Source of the DNA: Planctomycetota bacterium
Lineage (GTDB): Bacteria; Planctomycetota; Phycisphaerae; Tepidisphaerales; Tepidisphaeraceae
DNA: 24,598 bases
Direction: 5' to 3'
NCBI GenBank assembly: GCA_023417885.1
Contig: JAEZED010000003.1
Location: 1 to 24,598, forward strand
Positions 23,231-24,598 of the stretch are shown piece after piece; position 1 is the stretch's first letter; each line of letters starts with the position of its first letter. Under the pieces are notes generated by a model. That model saw only the letters and a program-made list of their open reading frames with translations, was not told the DNA's origin and made no database searches. The position numbers and the translations under genes are program-made.

Positions 23231-24598
23231 TCACGCGATGCCGGGCACGTTCGCCGGCTTCCGCACCCGCTCGTTCTCCAGCGACGCCACCGCGTAGCTC
23301 ACATAATCGACCGCGAACGACCCGCTCGGGCGGAAGTTACCGGACAGCCCCACCCCGCCGAACGGAAGCCTGCCGCTGGCGCCGGTCAGCTGCTGGTTCC
23401 AGTTCACGATCCCCGCGCGCACGCGCCGGCGGAAGCGCTCCCACGCCGCGCGGTCGTCGGTCAGGATGCCGGCCGAAAGGCCGTAGCGCGTGCGGTTGGC
23501 CTCGGCGATCGCCGCGTCGAGGTCCGATACGCGGATGACCTGGAGGAGCGGGCCGAAGACCTCCACGTCCTGGCGGTCGATGCCGGTCACGTCGATCAGC
23601 CCCGGTGAGACGAACGCCTCGCCGAGCGGCAGGGGCTTCATCTCGACCAGCGCCGTGCCGCTGCGCTCGATCAGCTGGCGCTGCGCGTCGAGCACCTTGC
23701 GCGCGTTCGTCGCGTTGATGAGCGGCCCATGGAACGGCGGGGGGTCAGCATCCGGCACATCCACGCGAATGCGCTTCGTCAGGTCGACCAGCGCGTCGAG
23801 GAAGCCCGCCGGCGCCTCGTCGGTCACGATGAGCCTTCGCGCGCACGTGCACCGCTGGCCGGCGGTCAGGTAGGCCGACTGCACCGTCGCGTAGACCGCG
23901 GCCTCGACGTCAGTCAGCGCGTGGACGACGAGCGGATTGTTCCCGCCGAGCTCCAGCGCGAGGATCTTGTCGGGGCGCTCGGCGAACAGGCGCGAGAGCG
24001 CGAGGCCGGCGTGCGCCCCGCCCGTGAAGAGCAGGCCGTCGAGGCCGTCGTGCTTCGACAGCGCCTCGCCCACGCTGCGCCCGCCCTGGAGCAGGTTGAC
24101 CAGGCCCGCCGGGGCGCCGGCGCGCTCCCAGCAGCGCACCATCGCCTCCCCGCACGCGGGCGTCGCCTCGCTCGGCTTGAAGACGACGGCGTTACCGGCG
24201 AGCAACGCGGGAACGATGTGCCCGTTGGCCAGGTGCATCGGGAAGTTGAACGGCCCAAGCACCCCCAGCACGCCGTGCGGCTTGTAGCTCGTGCGCGCCG
24301 TCGTGCCGTTCATGTCGAAGCTCGTCTCCGCCCGGCGCTCGTGGAGCGCCGCGATCGAAAGCTCCACCTTGCCCGCGACGCTGGCGACCTCCGTGGCCGC
24401 CTCCCAGCGCGGCTTCCCCGCCTCGGCGCTGATGAGCCTCGCCAGCTCGTCCTTCTGCTCATGGACGATCTGCGCATAGCGCTTCAGCAGCGCCTCGCGC
24501 TCGGCGAGGGGCACGTCCTGCCACTGCTCGAAGGCGCCCCGCGCCGCCTCGACGGCGGCATCGACCTGTCGCGGCGACGCCTCCCCGCCGCGCCAGAT
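23231..24598 (-). CDS. astD: N-succinylglutamate 5-semialdehyde dehydrogenase (5' end outside window)
   Basis: NAD-dependent aldehyde dehydrogenase of the AST arginine pathway, oxidising succinylglutamate semialdehyde to succinylglutamate. The frame runs without a stop to the window edge (first residues IWRGGEASPRQVDAAV), so only the extreme N-terminus is missing; the GTG at 24514 is internal. Motifs are GPFNFPMHLANGHIVPALLAGNAVVFKPSE (cofactor region), FTGG, LALELGGNNPLVV with the catalytic Glu, GQRCTCARRLIV with the catalytic Cys, and LPFGGVGLSGNFRPSG. The AstD-like GQRCTCARR and NQQLTGASG..PFGG wording separates it from generic aldehyde dehydrogenases. astB next door confirms the pathway; astA, astC and astE are not in view and may lie upstream. 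Confidence 0.94.
   Translation of the reverse strand: MWRGGEASPRQVDAAVEAARGAFEQWQDVPLAEREALLKRYAQIVHEQKDELARLISAEAGKPRWEAATEVASVAGKVELSIAALHERRAETSFDMNGTTARTSYKPHGVLGVLGPFNFPMHLANGHIVPALLAGNAVVFKPSEATPACGEAMVRCWERAGAPAGLVNLLQGGRSVGEALSKHDGLDGLLFTGGAHAGLALSRLFAERPDKILALELGGNNPLVVHALTDVEAAVYATVQSAYLTAGQRCTCARRLIVTDEAPAGFLDALVDLTKRIRVDVPDADPPPFHGPLINATNARKVLDAQRQLIERSGTALVEMKPLPLGEAFVSPGLIDVTGIDRQDVEVFGPLLQVIRVSDLDAAIAEANRTRYGLSAGILTDDRAAWERFRRRVRAGIVNWNQQLTGASGRLPFGGVGLSGNFRPSGSFAVDYVSYAVASLENERVRKPANVPGIA

Noticed and set aside
20836..23538. Plus-strand open frame of about 900 codons across the helicase gap, astB and repeat array 2
   Set aside because: It is antisense to astB and astD and stays open partly because the 21-bp repeats preserve frame; there is no recognisable domain.
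1..24598. tRNA, rRNA or insertion sequence
   Set aside because: No T-loop plus acceptor-stem arrangement, rRNA wording, transposase or terminal inverted repeats with target duplications was seen by eye.

Overview
This high-G+C window encodes mostly chromosomal housekeeping and catabolic genes. It most resembles a planctomycete, perhaps of the Phycisphaerae; this assignment is inferred, with no marker gene present. Support comes from a PEP-CTERM secreted protein, a type III glutamine synthetase, a short Rho, a small stand-alone LigD-phosphoesterase-like protein, an Rhs module with planctomycete-type wording, and a small Cys-rich protein of a kind I associate with that phylum.

Layout. 1-3439 (minus): a PEP-CTERM protein with a clear promoter, then a tightly overlapping run of membrane protein, pabB and pabC (4-aminobenzoate/folate branch). 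3536-5782 (minus): glnN (GSIII) with a sigma70-like promoter. 5974-8038 (plus): an accessory islet holding an Rhs C-terminal fragment with an HExxH tip domain, followed 4 nt later by a candidate immunity lipoprotein. The tip and lipoprotein have visibly lower G+C. 8094-10755 (minus): an overlapping pair of unknown genes, a Bcp-type peroxiredoxin, a membrane-anchored HExxH protein and a YqeY-like protein. 10905-12264 (plus): rho, then an intergenic stretch with a possible ECF-type promoter and a strong intrinsic terminator. 12335-14688: divergent carboxylesterase (minus) and secreted sialate O-acetylesterase (plus). 15288-20995 (minus): a small membrane protein, LigD-PE-like protein, aldo/keto reductase, small unknown protein and a large SNF2 helicase. 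21289-24598 (minus): astB and a window-truncated astD, consecutive enzymes of arginine succinyltransferase catabolism.

The most unusual structure is a pair of unrelated-sequence minisatellites (14747-15115 and 22868-23182) with the same architecture. Both have a period of exactly 21 bp, and each unit is an inverted repeat around a 4-nt centre plus a short constant spacer. In the first array the centre flips from AGAC to GTCT while the spacer keeps its orientation. The 21-bp period equals about two helical turns, so phased binding sites for a dimeric protein are a natural hypothesis. Other points of interest are the Rhs toxin/immunity-like module, a second HExxH protein nearby, a Rho lacking the aromatic residues of its primary RNA site, a PabC-like enzyme lacking the expected PLP-contacting Glu, and a possible small RNA after rho.
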